A DNA stretch of 60,000 nucleotides from Membranipora membranacea (lineage: Eukaryota > Bryozoa > Gymnolaemata > Cheilostomatida > Membraniporidae), in contig OU612068.1 of assembly GCA_914767715.1 (NCBI GenBank), positions 20,338,001 through 20,398,000 on the forward strand, read 5' to 3'. Below are positions 58,368-60,000 of the stretch, in pieces. The position numbers were made by a program, and so were the translations under genes. The stretch's first letter is position 1; every line of letters begins with the position of its first letter. The notes below the pieces were generated by a model. The model was not told the origin of the DNA. It searched no databases and saw only the letters and a list, made by a program, of their open reading frames with translations.

Positions 58368-59833
58368 TTTGATTTAACGTTGACTCCAGATGGCAGTAAA
58401 TTCTAGGTAGAATCTCTGATCGATGTATATAATCCAAATGCAGTTTAGATGTTACGAAAAGTTTTTTACCCGCTTTCTCTCGATCTTAAATCGCTCAACC
58501 CACTGCTGTGTTTAATTGATTTCCACCGTTCAGGTAGATTTTATTATCTCAGTCTGCTGACTTTTGGTTGGAGGAAAGCCATTCAACACTCATTATGAAA
58601 TCTGACTACAACATCATTAGATTATTCATCTAATTAGACTGTTCAATTCGTTATGCATTCCGCTGCCACATGCCCTGAGCAACATACGGTCTCGTTATTC
58701 ATTACTGATGAGCAGCGCCCCCAGCCTGGGGTTAAATACTAAGGCTATTGACTGACTGGCCACCAGTCATTAGCATATAACAGACCTTTATACCAATTAG
58801 TCGGAGATATCCAGATAACAATATCATATCTAACACAAATCTCTGAATAAGTGCAATTTTTTTTATACCTGACTCCTTGTGGTTATTGATGATGATATAT
58901 GATAAAAATCTTCACCTAAGAGACCTGACAAAGAACATTGTTCATGAGTCGTGTGCCCAATTCAAATAAAGAAGATAGACATCCATAAGTTGCTCATGTG
59001 TTCCATATTCCACAGCAAACTTATTTTGTCGAAAGTTTCCAAAAAGAATCAAAAGAAGCCAACAGGAGAGTTATGTTAATTTTTCTCAATTCGGTATAGA
59101 CAGCTGTGAGTAAAAATTTTGTTATACAAGCAAACAGCTCGTAAATTAACTTCCAGGAAACTGAGAATAGCTTATTTACAGACTAACATCAATTACTGAA
59201 AAGGTCAAAGGCAAGTCAGGTGCTGTTGTCTGTTGCTTAGTTCCTAAAGTCTGATGCCTCAGATAACATGTTCTTAACACAAACCAAGTATCTATCGTTG
59301 TGCGATAACTTTGAAGCACTCACACTAGTTTCTCATCAGAGCCGGGCTCAAAGAGCCGGGCTAAGAACGCCAAAGAGTTTAGCATAGATAAAGTCATAAG
59401 TTGTAAGCCATGCAAGCAGTGTAACCACAGGGAACTTCAAATATTATAAATGCATCTGTGTCAGAGTTGAAACTCATGTTTTTAAACAATTGGTGTAAGG
59501 AAGATGGAAGCCATTTCTTTGTCTTTCAGACCCTCGTCAATTTAACTGATTGTACTGGCAGAATTCACATGTCATCACTAAAAATGTTGGTCCTATGCAA
59601 TAACAGCGTTTTTGCCCAAAGTTTCATTAAAAATCCAGTGGAATCACAAATGTCAGCATAATTAAACTCTTTCTTCACAACCAAATATGCGTGCATATGT
59701 GTATAAATATAAATCCAAACTCATAGCAAGAGATTATAACCAACCTGTAATACCCCTCCCCTTATGTATACAAGTGTAGGCAAACAGCAAATACGGAAAC
59801 ACACAAGTATAAAAGGACACATAAACTCCTCAC
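58368..59833. other. Upstream intergenic or 5' region
   Basis: About 1.5 kb between the first coding exon and the orphan exon. It is AT-rich. I see no convincing exon, RNA gene or transposon apart from a candidate TATA element and a short direct repeat (agagccgggct, twice, near 59339-59361). Confidence 0.5.
58426..58432 (-). promoter_or_regulatory. Candidate TATA element
   Basis: TTATATA on the minus strand, about 60 nt upstream of the ATG at 58367. The spacing would allow a start site with a very short leader. No transcript evidence is available, and AT-rich sequence makes chance matches common. Confidence 0.25.
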
Positions 59834-59948
59834 CTCTTGAAGCACTATCCATAGCCGATCATCAGGGAGCTGTTTTATCTGTTCCACAGTCCAGGTAAAT
59901 GTTGTGATAGTTGTTGTCTTCGACAGAACATTTCTTACTGTCCTAGAT
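59834..59948 (-). CDS. Orphan internal exon, b5-like or alternative 5' exon
   Basis: A 115-nt open segment on the minus strand with an acceptor (TTTTACAG) and a donor (GTGAGG). It has one leading split-codon base and ends in phase 0. It encodes 38 residues containing FTWTVEQIKQLPDDRLWIVL, which looks like the start of a cytochrome b5 domain just before its VYD..HPGG part. No exon with an HPGG motif was found below it. Its phase-0 end would also join exon 2 of the giant gene, so it may be an alternative upstream exon. Identity is unresolved. Confidence 0.4.
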
Positions 59949-60000
59949 CTGTAAAATTATTCTTGAAAATGAAATCTCCTCAACACAATGGGCCAATCTC

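Overview
The window is animal genomic DNA and almost all of it is one giant gene on the minus strand, read from about 58.4 kb down past position 1. I could join 73 exons (GT-AG introns) into one uninterrupted reading frame of about 21.4 kb, roughly 7,120 codons, from an ATG at 58367 to an exon ending at 274. The gene runs off the left edge without a constitutive stop. The AT-rich introns, kettin-like linker and overall design suggest an invertebrate bilaterian, probably a protostome. I cannot name the species.

Layout in transcript order. (1) 58.4-41.6 kb: an N-terminal half of spectrin-like helical exons, almost all phase 0. It resembles vertebrate CCDC141 (coiled-coil domain-containing protein 141), including its N-terminal motif. 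(2) 41.2-36.4 kb: a Gln-rich linker and four immunoglobulin (Ig) domains. (3) 35.7 kb: an exon with its own ATG whose end phase matches exon 27, so it looks like an internal alternative start. (4) 34.7-23.0 kb: seven Ig domains separated by long Pro/Gln/Ser linkers with SPxR motifs like those of the titin Z-disc region. (5) 22.7-19.3 kb: one 3.4-kb exon holding about 15 tandem 25-residue repeats of the type FEPVELDVxLPxxHxTxI. (6) 19.0-8.3 kb: nine more Ig domains, one followed by a kettin/Sallimus-like linker, with a possible early stop at 13260. (7) 8.0-2.6 kb: a PEVK-like region with five tandem 79-residue repeats and a 2.7-kb acidic exon. (8) 2.3-0.27 kb: two more Ig domains. There are 22 Ig domains in all and no FN3 or kinase domain in view.

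In vertebrates CCDC141 lies directly upstream of TTN on the same strand. Here the two parts occur in the same order and orientation and can be read as one frame, so the locus looks like a CCDC141-titin fusion or read-through gene. Other notable features are a mutually exclusive spectrin exon pair separated by only 38 nt, three phase-0 microexons (21, 24 and 27 nt), a possible cassette or membrane-tail exon at 28.2 kb, a tRNA-derived SINE, a 234-bp palindromic MITE and two copies of a TTAA-flanked MITE. All homology statements come from reading the translation, not from a database search. Exon ends were placed by hand from splice signals and frame continuity.
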